Assembly (NCBI RefSeq): GCF_023078275.1
Contig: NC_062990.1
Coordinates: 16,507,549-16,571,548 of the forward strand
Reading direction: 5' to 3'
Origin: Leguminivora glycinivorella
Lineage: Eukaryota; Arthropoda; Insecta; Lepidoptera; Tortricidae
Length of the DNA stretch: 64,000 bases
Shown: positions 41,962 through 52,067 of the stretch, piece after piece
How the letters are laid out: every line of letters begins with the position of its first letter
Position numbering within the stretch: position 1 is the stretch's first letter
Notes under the pieces: generated by a model
Databases searched by the model: none
Told to the model about the DNA's origin: nothing
Seen by the model: the letters and a program-made list of their open reading frames with translations, nothing else
Translations under genes and position numbers: made by a program

Positions 41962-42296
41962 GCAAGGATCATTTATATAGGATTTACAATCTTCATACTA
42001 ATAATCGTACCTCCGTTTTTTAGCGCCACCTATTAAATACTATCATAACTACATAGTACCTATATTTTTTACATTTTTTTGTATTGATGTGATATCATGA
42101 TATGAAAATAAAGAAGCATGTCATTTGTTTTTATAAAAAATAAAAACACGAACAAACTTTTTGGGAAAAATATGATTTTAGCCACTACCAGGCTGCGACA
42201 CGGCGTCATCTAGTTTTAAGCCTAAAATACCCATACATTTCAGAGGCTTTTTTGTATAGGCTTTGACTGTCCCGGTATTATATTGTCCTTGGTATA
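41962..42296. repeat. 310-bp repeat family T, copy 2
   Basis: Starts CAAGGATCATTTATATAGGA and ends ATATTGTCCTTGG, so the very ends are short inverted repeats (CAAGGA). The middle differs from copy 1 by an extra AT-rich stretch. It carries the diverged motifs GCGCCACCTA and GCGTCATCTAG. Confidence 0.75.
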
Positions 42297-42822
42297 GGAC
42301 ATAGGTATTCGTTTTTGGTCACCGGACGTGGATTTTTAGATTTTTTAATAGTAAGGAAGTTAACCGCGTAAGCTGAACACCTATATTCGATTCCCAGCTT
42401 TACTTTTACACGAACTTGGAGTGTTTGAAAATTAGAGTTGGTTTAGCAAAAATCTTTTTCATATAATGTTGCTTATGATTCTTTTTTCTCTAAAAATATA
42501 CGTTATATTATACTATTCATATTCCATCGAACTCACATCCGGTCAAGATTGCATATCGTTTGCTGCATCTGTAACGTAGATATTTTATTACCTTTCTATT
42601 GTGATTGCAATATATTGTTTGAAACGTCTTATATTCATTGAAACAGTGTGGTTCTTACGACACTTTAAGGTCATAAAACTGGACATTGTAGTTTCATATG
42701 ACTATAAGGATTCTAGACAATTCGAACACCGGCACTATAGGATGATATTGCAATATGATATTTATTGTTATCATGCTTTCTTCCAAGGCATAACATGGAA
42801 ATAAAATGAATATTATTAGGTA
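42297..42822. other. spacer
   Basis: 42348-42410 repeats part of the tRNA-like scrap at 31.2 kb (AAGTTAACCGCGTAAGCTGA). The rest is unremarkable AT-rich DNA. Confidence 0.35.
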
Positions 42823-43252
42823 CAGTCACGGACTTTAATTGTTGATCCACTTGTAGCTCATTTTTTACTGGAACATCATAGCTTAACTATGGTTAACTCT
42901 GAAATATCCAGTATAAACAACACTCCCACACCACACTGAACATCACATCACCACGCCCGCGCTAGCCTTCACTGCGGCCCCGAAACCTGGCCCCGCTCAA
43001 ACGGTATTACAGGCCGGGTCGTGGGGTTGGATAACGGCCGTTAGCGGTAGAGCTAGCAATCACCGGATCGCCCAGTCGTCCCCAAAAAGACGACGACAGA
43101 CCGCCCCACAAGGATGGGGCGCGCCCCCACACAGCCCCCAGAGCGCCCAGTGCAGAAGGGGCCACTCACACCCCAGCAGGAGTATCGAAAGGCTCATCAT
43201 CATCCAGTATAAATTGAGCTAGAAGTGGATTAACAATTAAAGTCCGTGACCG
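42823..43252. mobile_element. mariner-type MITE with a nested insertion
   Basis: Ends CAGTCACGGACTTTAATTGT and CGGTCACGGACTTTAATTGT, TA flanked, with about 50 bp of inverted pairing. The MITE itself is about 135 bp; the rest is the insertion at 42918-43201. Confidence 0.8.
42918..43201 (+). mobile_element. GC-rich retroposon fragment inside the MITE
   Basis: A 284-bp GC-rich piece ending in CTCATCATC, flanked by a 12-bp duplication ATCCAGTATAAA (42906-42917 and 43202-43213). Composition, tail and duplication fit a 5'-truncated LINE. The family was not identified. Confidence 0.7.
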
Positions 43253-43921
43253 TACGTAGTTACATAAGTACACTCAAAGCTTAGAATACATTTAAAAATC
43301 ATTGAAAAAATATTGACTAGGTTTAAACTTGAACTAGGCTTCTAACCACTATCTAATCCATCGCTCTGCAAACTCCGAGTAAGTGCGTTTTCACATTATC
43401 CGATCCGATATCGGACGTCGGACCGATATCCCATATATTAAAGCCGCCACCTTTGATTTTTGCCTTTGAAATTCTTCCTACATGCGATATACAATATGTA
43501 AAAGCAGAATTTAACTCACGTTGGGTACATTATACGGAAAAGTATGAGCAAAATGTACAACTTTATAAAATGATTCAAATGTCATTCTGATATCAGTACG
43601 CATTGAAATGGGCCTGTTTAACAAAGTACAGTTATTTATGGCGTGTAAAGCAACAGTGTAAGCAACGCGGGCGTAAAGCCAACATTACGACTCTTAATTC
43701 TAGAGCAGGCAACGCCGTATAAGTTTGAGCAACACTGTCTTCAGGTAACAGACTCTACCATGACTATTTTTTGTAAGAAAAAAATCAGAAAAAATCACTG
43801 TGAAGTATTTTTTTTTTAAACTTTGAATTGTATTAAGTTAAGTACCTACTAACTTTAAAAAATAAAATAAAGTCTTTTTTCAGCAAAATACCCTTTTTAC
43901 GATATTTTAAAATACGATGAT
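43253..43921. other. no recognisable feature
   Basis: AT-rich spacer. A short near-palindromic TCCGATCCGATATCGGACGT lies near 43400. Confidence 0.35.
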
Positions 43922-44029
43922 GACCAGTCTACCCTAGCGCGTATTAACCCTGCCTGCTACGCCGCGGTCTCGGGTTCGAAGTTCGAAACCATGTTAAGTA
44001 AGGTAAGGTAAGGTAAGGTAATATACTTA

Positions 44030-46327
44030 GTCACGTGCCACCCTGCGTCGTAGCAACATCTTTTTCGCAGAGCTCCGCAGTAAAAAATTCGTGGACGTGG
44101 CAATTTTCATCCGATCGGCCCCAAACAAGTGTCGCGGTGTGCGGAATTAAAAGACCCATCGAACGGATTACAGTGCGCGAAGGTTAAAGTGTAGTGGAAA
44201 CCACAAAGTGGCAAAAACCGTCATTTTTAAGGTTAGGACAACCTAAAAGTGTACATAAAACCGAAACGGACTGTCACATCTACACGTGCAATATACCCCC
44301 AGAAGCAGCTTGCAGAGAGCTATCCAACGACACCTCAAACGCACCTGGGCACCGCAGCACCGAGGCACAATCACCAGAAAAACAAGAACCACGTGGCCAC
44401 GAGGTCAGCGAAATAAAGCAGCCGGGAACTTCACATTCAGCACAGGAAAACATCTCATCGGACTCATCCAGTTGGTACCTCGTTTTAAATTTTTGGACTT
44501 ATAGTTTTGGAAAAAATTTAAAATCAAAATTGAAACTTTAAGTGTAAATAAAAGAAAATCTTCAGTCAGACCATATACTTTTTCTTGTGATTCCTGTTGC
44601 GCGCTTGGACAAAGAACTGATCTGCAAAGTTCCAGAAACATATAGACATTAGTGACCGAGAATTTTGAGTTTTTCAAAAAATTTTGAAAAAGCGACCTCC
44701 TGTAAAATTTTGGTATAGGAAAAAGTCTGTTAGATATAAGGTAGTATAAGTCTCTACATTAAGATATTTTTAGTGATTTTTCCGGATTTTTTCGGCCCAC
44801 GGTTTTCGAGTTACAGATTTTTAAACATTTTTTCAATTTAATCGAAAACAAATAGAAAAAATCAATTTTTTATAGTGTCAATAGCTTTAGAACCCATATT
44901 TCATCACCCCCAACCCCAAACGCCATCCCTCTAGCATTAAAATCAAAAGGAAACCAAATTTTCGGCCATTTTGTTTTTTGATACAGCGGACCCCAGGCTC
45001 CCATGAGCCGTGGCAAAAGCCGGGATAACGCAAGGAGGATTTGTTTTTTGATACCAGATTTTAAAATTTAAATAACTCGGGAACCGTGTGACTTACAGAA
45101 TCCAACTTTTCACTGAATTTATTCATTTTTAAGGCCCTACTGGTTGTGTGTGGTTTTGACCTTGTATCTCCTAAAATTTTTTAGAGGCCATTTACCCCTC
45201 AAAACGCGTAGAGGAGATAGAGCCACACACCCCAGAAAAAGTCCGGTCCTTCTGCGACCTTTGGTTGCAAAGTTAGAAGTCGTCAAAGTCAAGATTTGAC
45301 AGTTGGGCGGCCATCTTGTTTTTACTTAGCCATCCATAGCTCGGCAACCGTAGGTCCTACGAAGACGGGATTTTCGAAACGGAATTAAGGGCATACAACT
45401 CTACCCCCTCCACTACATAAAACCTAAAAAGGAGCTGTCAAAAAATCAGATCCGGAAGACCAGCCCGGTGGACAGAGCGGGTCCGACATTGCACCTTTGC
45501 CGAAGACCCGAGGTCGCTGCGGCCTCTAGAACCGGAGATATCGGCAATCAAAGTTGCACTTTGACAGTTCGGCCGCCATTTTGAAAATTTTTAAACCTAA
45601 ATATCTCCGCTTCCCGTGGCCGCAGAGGGCAGCGGTTTTCTTTGAGGGGTCGACAGCACACTCCTTTTTACGCCTGGCTACCTTCCGGAGGTTTTTGGAA
45701 ACTTTTGGAAATTGGAAATTTCCAAAAATTTCCAAAAAATTTCTTGAAAACAAGCTCGGTCAAATTGTGGGACTTGTCGAGCCTTCAAAAACGAGCCCAA
45801 GCACGAGCGATTTGGACCAAAAACGCCGGAGATATCCACAGATACCGAAACGGAAACCGGAAACCAGACCTGAAACCGGATATTTCAAACCGTCCTAGCT
45901 CCGGCGTCTCAATTCACAGGTACCCCGTGCTTGGTATCGTTGGAAAGGGCTCGGGTAGAGCTATTCGCCGGGCCAGACAATTCGGCTCTACGTAGAGACG
46001 AAATTTTTTCGACCTCGGAAAATCCCCCAGAGGTACTGTAGTATAAGTATCAGGATTAGTATTAGCCAATAAGACATTATTACAGAGTCTGCGACTCTAC
46101 ATTAAAATAAAAACAACTGACTCTACATCTTAAAACTTCTTCTTTTTGTTTAGTGTATTTTTATTTCCACCTTACTCAAGTAGTCAGGCCACTGTATTGA
46201 TAGTAGAGTCTGCGACTCTACGGTACACGACCCCCTTTTACAGGGGCTAGAGATAACAATTTTATAACCCCCCCTTTACAGGGGTTTAGAAATAAATTTA
46301 TAGGGATTCAAACTAGCATTTTCTCAA
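44030..46327 (+). promoter_or_regulatory. 5' UTR and presumed internal promoter of the LINE
   Basis: Full-length LINEs carry their promoter downstream of the start site. This 2.3-kb leader contains GCGGCCATCTTG near 45310 and GGCCGCCATTTTG near 45568, YY1-type motifs. It has two identical short palindromes AGAGTCTGCGACTCT near 46085 and 46204, and a foreign 55-bp insert at 44985. Several overlapping ORFs (44194-44541 opens with GTG, 115 codons) have no recognised domain and lie between possible start and ORF1. That promoter activity sits here is inference from the LINE type. Confidence 0.5.
44985..45039 (+). mobile_element. 55-bp SINE S2 3' end inserted in the LINE leader
   Basis: The last 55 bp of the S2 SINE (CCAGGCTCCCATGAGCCGTG to AACGCAAGGAGGA), flanked by a 15-bp duplication TTTGTTTTTTGATAC (44970-44984 and 45040-45054). 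A genuine, extremely 5'-truncated retroposition event. Confidence 0.85.
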
Positions 46328-47893
46328 ATGTTAAGGACTCCTGCCAAGAGCACAGATCCCAGGATGTCCCCCACGAAGCATAGCCGGACAACAGAGGACA
46401 TAAAGGCCTCCACCCCTACAAAGATGTCCCCACAGCCAGAGAGCAGTGTGAGACGTAGCATCGGGGAATGGGAAGCCGGGAAGACCCCACAGGACAAAGA
46501 CGGGATCGCCCCGACTGTAAAAACTGCTCCCACAAAAACACCGGCTGGCCAAGAAACGACCCAAGCCAGACAACCCCCGCCTCCGGCCAAACCGAAGGTG
46601 ACTCCAATGGCAAGTGGCTTGAGCCCACTTCCAAAAGGAACGCATCGGAGGGTCGTAGAGGCAAAGGCGTTACTGGAAGCGGCAAAAGACCATATGAAGA
46701 ACTCGGGGAACATAAAGCGGGAAATTAAAACAAATGTACTGGACATCCTTAATAAAATGTATGACATTATTAAGGAATTGGGCAAAGATGCCCCCGTGAC
46801 ACCCCGTGATGCCCCGGACACATCAGCACAATCGAAAATAGTCCAGAAACTAGCAGGGGGGAAAACAAACCTCAACGCCACCTTCGAGGTTAAAAAGGAT
46901 TCGGAACTAATCCTGTCAAAAATCGCAGAACAGAGTCGAATGATTGAAGAGAACGGAAGAAAAATGGACGAACTGAGGGCCTCAATGGAGACCCAGCGAG
47001 AGACCCTGGAAAAAGTGGCGACGAAAGTTACATATGCCAGCGTAGCAGCAGCAAACTCTCTTGGAGTCACTTATGCTAGTGTAAAGGCGGGGGGCCGCCT
47101 GGAGCCAACAGCAGTAACACCTACGCCGGAAAGAAGCGCTTTACACTCAGTCATAATTACATCGTCAGACGAAAAAGACACAGGAGAAGACGTTCTGAAA
47201 ACGCTAAGGACAGTAGTGGAAGCAGCAAAAGAGGGAATCCAAGTGGAAAAAGTCAGAAAAGCAAAAGATCAAAAGGTAATAGTAGGATGCAGAACCAAAG
47301 CAGAAATAGAGAGGATAAGTGAAAAGATAAAAAATGTGGGGGGTAAACTCCAGGTGGAAGAAATAAAGAACAAAGACCCACTGATCGTCCTTAAAGATGT
47401 ACTCACATATCTAACCGAAGACGAAGTGCTGGATGCCTTGCGCAGACAGAATACGAGGATCTTCGAAAACCTGGATACAGAGGATCAAAGAATAGAAGTG
47501 AAGTACAAGAGGCGAGCAAGGAACTCACATACCCACCATATAGTCCTAAAAGTATCCCCTATAGTATGGCAAAGAGCAACAAACCAAGGAAAGGTCCACA
47601 TAGACTTGCAGTGGATAAGGGTAGAAGACCAGTCACCGTTGGTGCAATGCACCAAATGCCTGGGGTACGGCCACAGCAAGCGATTCTGTAAGATGTCTGA
47701 AGAAAAATGTAGCCACTGTGGAGGATTGCACATGAGAGCGGAATGTCCAGAATGGGCGGCAGGGGCAGAGCCATCATGTTGCAACTGCCAACAGGCCGGG
47801 AAGACGACTGTAGCTCACAACGCCTTCAGCTCGGACTGTCCGGTAAGAAGGCGTTGGGAGGAAATAGCCAGATCCACAGTGGCGTATTGCTAA
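46328..47893 (+). CDS. LINE ORF1: gag-like nucleic-acid-binding protein
   Basis: 521 residues from the ATG at 46328. The N-terminal third is rich in Pro, Lys, Thr and Ser and looks disordered. Residues ~190-245 are charged and may be helical, with heptad-like spacing. The C-terminal part carries three zinc knuckles: CTKCLGYGHSKRFC (~441), CSHCGGLHMRAEC (~460) and the looser CCNCQQAG...H...C (~487). This triple CCHC arrangement is usual for ORF1 of R1-, I- and Jockey-type LINEs, where it packages the LINE RNA. No break was seen. A 248-codon frame on the opposite strand is a composition shadow. Confidence 0.9.
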   Translation: MLRTPAKSTDPRMSPTKHSRTTEDIKASTPTKMSPQPESSVRRSIGEWEAGKTPQDKDGIAPTVKTAPTKTPAGQETTQARQPPPPAKPKVTPMASGLSPLPKGTHRRVVEAKALLEAAKDHMKNSGNIKREIKTNVLDILNKMYDIIKELGKDAPVTPRDAPDTSAQSKIVQKLAGGKTNLNATFEVKKDSELILSKIAEQSRMIEENGRKMDELRASMETQRETLEKVATKVTYASVAAANSLGVTYASVKAGGRLEPTAVTPTPERSALHSVIITSSDEKDTGEDVLKTLRTVVEAAKEGIQVEKVRKAKDQKVIVGCRTKAEIERISEKIKNVGGKLQVEEIKNKDPLIVLKDVLTYLTEDEVLDALRRQNTRIFENLDTEDQRIEVKYKRRARNSHTHHIVLKVSPIVWQRATNQGKVHIDLQWIRVEDQSPLVQCTKCLGYGHSKRFCKMSEEKCSHCGGLHMRAECPEWAAGAEPSCCNCQQAGKTTVAHNAFSSDCPVRRRWEEIARSTVAYC

Positions 47894-47903
47894 AGATGAT
47901 GCA

Positions 47904-50900
47904 GTGAAAACCGGCACCCCGGGTGCGGCAGGCAACAGCGCGAAGTCCTATACAGTAGTACAAGCTAATCTTATGAAAAAAGAACTTGCAACGCAAGAAC
48001 TAATAATAGAGGCCGGGAAAAGGAAAATTGACTTCGCGCTGGTGCAAGAGCCGTACGTGGGTGGAGCCGGGTATATGAGAGACTATCCTGGCGTTAGAGT
48101 CATCCAATGCATACGGAGAAGTGAAGCTGTCAACAAATCGGCGATAGCCATATTCAATAATGACATTGATGTCGAGCAGTACCCAACACTGACCACCGAG
48201 AACATTGTAATAGCAAAGCTGAAGACAGAGGCATGGAGCGTAGGAGTAGTCTCTATGTATCTTGAGGATCAAAAGCCGATACAGCCTTACATCGAACAAA
48301 TTAAGGAAATAACGACGAAGGCAAACATAGATCATATAGTGATGGGAGGAGACTTAAACGCATGGAGCACTTGGTGGGGCAGTGAAAGAGATAACCACAG
48401 AGGAGAAGACATCGTGGGAATGCTAAACGAAATGGACATGCACATACTCAACGAAGGCAGAGAACCGACTTTTGACACAATAAGAGGAGGGAGACGCTTC
48501 AAGAGTCATGTGGATGTCACAGCATGCTCGACGGAACTGCTTGACCGTATTGAGGGATGGAAGGTGGACACCGGCCTTACGAGTTCAGACCACAATGCAA
48601 TAACTTTTAAAATAAACCTAGAAAAATCCAAAGGTACGAACATAGAGAGGACAACCAGAATATATAAAACAAAAAAGGCAAACTGGACCGACCTATGTGA
48701 AGAAATAACAAAAAGCTTCGAAAACAAGAATATTAGAGAAAAAGACATAAACGAAATAGAAAACGTACAAGAACTAGAAACAGTAATAGAAAAATATATA
48801 CATACAATACAAGAGGCATGTGAAAAAATGATACCTAAAACTAAGAAAATAGCCAAAATAAACTTACCCTGGTGGAATGACGAACTCGGAAGACTGAAGA
48901 AAGAAGTGGCCACGAAGAAACGCCGAATATCCTGCGCAGCGCCGAGGCGAAGAGAATACGTCGTGAAGGAGTACCTGGAAGCAAAACAAATCTATGAGGA
49001 AACAGCTAAGAAAACACAGGTGCAAAGCTGGAAGGACTTCTGTGGGAAGCAGGACCGGGAATCAATGTGGGATGGCATTTATAGAGTGATCGGAAGGACC
49101 AAGAAAAGGCACGAAGATGTTCCACTGGTAAAAGATGGAACAGTGCTAGGGCAAGGCGAGTCAGCAAAATTGCTAGCGGACATATTCTACCCGGACGACC
49201 GCCCGGAGGAAGACAATGAGGAACATCGGCGTACTAGAACGAAAGCACAAACAGTGAATGAGGAAAATCATGATGAAACATGGGACCCCCCATTCACAAT
49301 GGAAGAGCTAATGTACGCTGCCGAAAGCTTCAATCCCAAAAAAGCGCCCGGGCAGGATGGACTAACCGCAGACATATGCGAGCACGTAATAGCACGCCAC
49401 CCAAATATTTTTCTTGGTATAGCAAATAAGTGCCTGGAGCTGTCCCACTTCCCCAAGATATGGAAAAGAGCTACCGTGGTAATACTCCGAAAGCCAGCTA
49501 AAGAGGACTACACAGCACCCAAATCCTATAGGCCCATAGGACTGTTACCCGTGATGGGCAAAATACTGGAGAAAATGCTCATCAGGCGTATAAAATGGCA
49601 CACTCTCCCAAACATGAACAGCCGCCAATACGGCTTCGTCCCACAGAAAAGCACCGAGGACTCCCTCTATGACATAATGACGTACATCAGGGGTGAACTT
49701 CGTAAAAAGAAGATCATCACGATGATATCGCTTGACATAGAGGGAGCCTTCGACAGCGCATGGTGGCCGGCCATTAGGTGCAGGCTAGCAGAGAAAAGGT
49801 GCCCTCTGAACCTGAGGAAACTAGTAGACAGTTACCTCAGGGACAGAGAAGTCCTGGTGAGATATGAGGGAGTCCAATACCCCAAGCATACCACGAAAGG
49901 GTGTGTCCAAGGATCGATCGGAGGGCCAACTTTTTGGAACCTGCTGCTGGATCCTCTGCTGGACGATCTACAACAGAGGAAACTCCGATGCCATGCTTTT
50001 GCCGATGACATCGTCTTGATGATTTCCGGAGATACAGCCCTGGAAATACAAAGAGAGGCCAACTCCGCTCTCGCCCATGTTCAGGAGTGGGGCAAAAGTA
50101 ATAAACTAAAATTTGCGCCGCACAAAACCAAGGCAATGGTAATAACCAACAAATTGAAATACGATGCACCACTCCTGAACATGGGAGGTGTCGATCTTGA
50201 GCTATCAAAGGAAATAAAAATCCTAGGACTGATAATCGACGAGAAATTGACGTTCAACCAACATGTTCTCGCCACTTGCAGGAAAGCAACTGCAATCCAT
50301 AAGCAATTGACGAGAGCGGCAAAGGTCAGCTGGGGTTTGCAACCGGAGATCATCAGGACGATATACACGGCAGTCATAGAACCCATCATCATGTACGCGG
50401 CAAGTGCGTGGGCCCCTGCCGCCAAAAAACTGTGCATCCGAAATCATCTGAACGCCGTCCAAAGATCCTTCGCACAGAAAATTTGTAAAGCGTACTGGAC
50501 CGTGTCCCTCAATTCAGCGCTGCTGCTCTCAGGATTACTCCCACTGGATCTGAGAATCCAAGAGGCAGCAAAAATCTTCGAAGCAAAGAGAGGAATACCG
50601 CAGCCTTTAATTGGGGACCGCGAACTGGAGTTAAAAGCCAGTCACACAGCTGCGCCACATCCCGCAGAAAGCAAAAGCTTCAGCTACGAGTGCGAGGATC
50701 AAGAAACGGAAGAAGACAGCCACGACGTACGACTTTTTACAGATGGAAGCAAAATCCAAAATAAGGTTGGAGCATCGTTATCCTGTTGGAATAACGGTGT
50801 CGAAATTAAAGCCCATAAGTACAAGCTAGAGTCGTACTGCACTGTATTCCAAGCAGAGATGTATGCAGTTCTAAAGGCCACGGAGTTCGTACTGCGGTCG

Positions 50901-51590
50901 GACCGAGGAAGCTTTGGAATTTACAGTGACTCGAGGTCAACCCTAGAGATAATAGGTAACCAAGGCTCCTTCAACCCGATCGCGGTCGAAATCCGCAAGA
51001 ACCTAGCAGACATCCAGGGACAAGCAAAAGAGATCAAGCTATACTGGGTAAGAGCGCACGTAGGAACAGTAGGCAATGAGCGAGCCGACACACTTGCAAA
51101 AGAAGCCGCTCTAAAAATTAAGACAAAACCGCACTACGATAGATGCCCAATCTCTTTCATAAAGAAATCAATCCGCTTGGAAACACTGGAAGAGTGGGGG
51201 CGGCGCTACAGCACCGAAAGTACTGCCTCAGGAACAAAAATGTTTTATCCCGACGCCGTAGAAGCATACCCTGAAATTAAAAAACTAAAGTTAAACCCAA
51301 TACTAGTTCAAATAATGACAGGACATGGTGGGTTCTCTGAGTACTTGCATAGATTCAAGTGCAAGGAGAGCCCATCATGTGTCTGTGAACCCGGAAAAGC
51401 TGAGAGCATCCCGCATCTAATAGCGGAGTGCCCTCAGTTTATCACGCAAAGATTTAACTTGGAAAATGAGATGGAGGAGGAAATAAGGATAGACACAATA
51501 CATAGGATAATGAAAAACAAATACATTAGAGGAAAATTCTTAGAGTTTTGTGTCAAAATTGCAACTATAGTAATAAATAGAAATAAATAA
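47904..51590 (+). CDS. LINE ORF2: endonuclease, reverse transcriptase, RNase H
   Basis: About 1228 residues. The frame opens at 47868, overlapping ORF1 by 26 nt; the first in-frame ATG (47973) lies after the conserved VVQANL start of the endonuclease, and a GTG is at 47904. APE-type endonuclease ~16-240: QEP, MGGDLNAWSTWW, SSDHNAI. Reverse transcriptase ~470-790: YRPIGLL, SLDIEGAFDSAWW, GCVQGSIGGPTFWNLLLDPL and catalytic FADDIVLM at ~698. RNase H ~945-1075: FTDGSK, E in VFQAEMYAVL, D in YSDSRS, WVRAHVGTVGNERAD. C-terminal CVCEPGKAESIPHLIAEC (~1155). All catalytic residues seem present. It nicks the target and reverse-transcribes the LINE RNA there. Confidence 0.93.
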   Translation: MKTGTPGAAGNSAKSYTVVQANLMKKELATQELIIEAGKRKIDFALVQEPYVGGAGYMRDYPGVRVIQCIRRSEAVNKSAIAIFNNDIDVEQYPTLTTENIVIAKLKTEAWSVGVVSMYLEDQKPIQPYIEQIKEITTKANIDHIVMGGDLNAWSTWWGSERDNHRGEDIVGMLNEMDMHILNEGREPTFDTIRGGRRFKSHVDVTACSTELLDRIEGWKVDTGLTSSDHNAITFKINLEKSKGTNIERTTRIYKTKKANWTDLCEEITKSFENKNIREKDINEIENVQELETVIEKYIHTIQEACEKMIPKTKKIAKINLPWWNDELGRLKKEVATKKRRISCAAPRRREYVVKEYLEAKQIYEETAKKTQVQSWKDFCGKQDRESMWDGIYRVIGRTKKRHEDVPLVKDGTVLGQGESAKLLADIFYPDDRPEEDNEEHRRTRTKAQTVNEENHDETWDPPFTMEELMYAAESFNPKKAPGQDGLTADICEHVIARHPNIFLGIANKCLELSHFPKIWKRATVVILRKPAKEDYTAPKSYRPIGLLPVMGKILEKMLIRRIKWHTLPNMNSRQYGFVPQKSTEDSLYDIMTYIRGELRKKKIITMISLDIEGAFDSAWWPAIRCRLAEKRCPLNLRKLVDSYLRDREVLVRYEGVQYPKHTTKGCVQGSIGGPTFWNLLLDPLLDDLQQRKLRCHAFADDIVLMISGDTALEIQREANSALAHVQEWGKSNKLKFAPHKTKAMVITNKLKYDAPLLNMGGVDLELSKEIKILGLIIDEKLTFNQHVLATCRKATAIHKQLTRAAKVSWGLQPEIIRTIYTAVIEPIIMYAASAWAPAAKKLCIRNHLNAVQRSFAQKICKAYWTVSLNSALLLSGLLPLDLRIQEAAKIFEAKRGIPQPLIGDRELELKASHTAAPHPAESKSFSYECEDQETEEDSHDVRLFTDGSKIQNKVGASLSCWNNGVEIKAHKYKLESYCTVFQAEMYAVLKATEFVLRSDRGSFGIYSDSRSTLEIIGNQGSFNPIAVEIRKNLADIQGQAKEIKLYWVRAHVGTVGNERADTLAKEAALKIKTKPHYDRCPISFIKKSIRLETLEEWGRRYSTESTASGTKMFYPDAVEAYPEIKKLKLNPILVQIMTGHGGFSEYLHRFKCKESPSCVCEPGKAESIPHLIAECPQFITQRFNLENEMEEEIRIDTIHRIMKNKYIRGKFLEFCVKIATIVINRNK

Positions 51591-51901
51591 GTAAATATAA
51601 GATAAACCATGTATATTATAAGAATAAACATTAAGTTTATCTGTATATGTATAAGTAAAATCTAATGTAAACCTATGAGAAATGTAAATAAAACACCTGA
51701 GTACAATTATTACCCCAAGAATTAAAGAACAAACAAGCAAGTAGAATAGAAAGATGGGAGTCCCACCCATAAAAGCAAAATAGATGATGCATGAAAGAAA
51801 GAACCGTATGCTGCATGAAAGTGCGAGAAGCACAAACGCGAGAACTGGCATGAATGTTGAAATAAGATTAACAAAGACCCTGATTATGTCCGGGGCAATA
51901 G

Positions 51902-51905
<4 letters not shown>
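51591..51905 (+). other. 3' UTR of the LINE
   Basis: 315 bp, A-rich, with AATAAA near 51689, about 220 bp before the poly(A). No near-tail signal was seen. Confidence 0.7.

Positions 51906-51971
<66 letters not shown>
51906..51971 (+). repeat. 66-nt uninterrupted poly(A) tail of the LINE
   Basis: A pure A run, directly followed by the target duplication. Lack of interruptions supports recent insertion (or assembly compression or expansion). Confidence 0.9.
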
Positions 51972-51973
<2 letters not shown>

Positions 51974-52067
51974 TAATATACTTATATACATTTATTTGTG
52001 TAATGAGCACAGATATTTGTTCCTGAGTCATGGATGATTTCTATGTATATAAGTATTTGTATTTATT

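Larger units (their letters stand above)
44030..51971 (+). mobile_element. full-length R1-clade non-LTR retrotransposon
   Basis: A 7.94-kb element with a 5' UTR of about 2.3 kb, ORF1, ORF2, a 3' UTR of about 0.3 kb and a 66-nt poly(A) (51906-51971). It is flanked by a 13-bp duplication GGTAATATACTTA (44017-44029 and 51972-51984), so both ends are exact and the copy is not 5'-truncated. Both ORFs are open throughout. The domain order endonuclease, reverse transcriptase, RNase H, C-terminal CCHC-like motif, together with a triple-knuckle ORF1, fits the R1 clade (R1, TRAS, SART, Waldo). It looks young and possibly active. Confidence 0.92.

Noticed and set aside
46324..47070. 248-codon ORF on the minus strand
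   Set aside because: It is the antisense of LINE ORF1 and shows no domain; the real frame on the plus strand has zinc knuckles and runs into the coupled ORF2.
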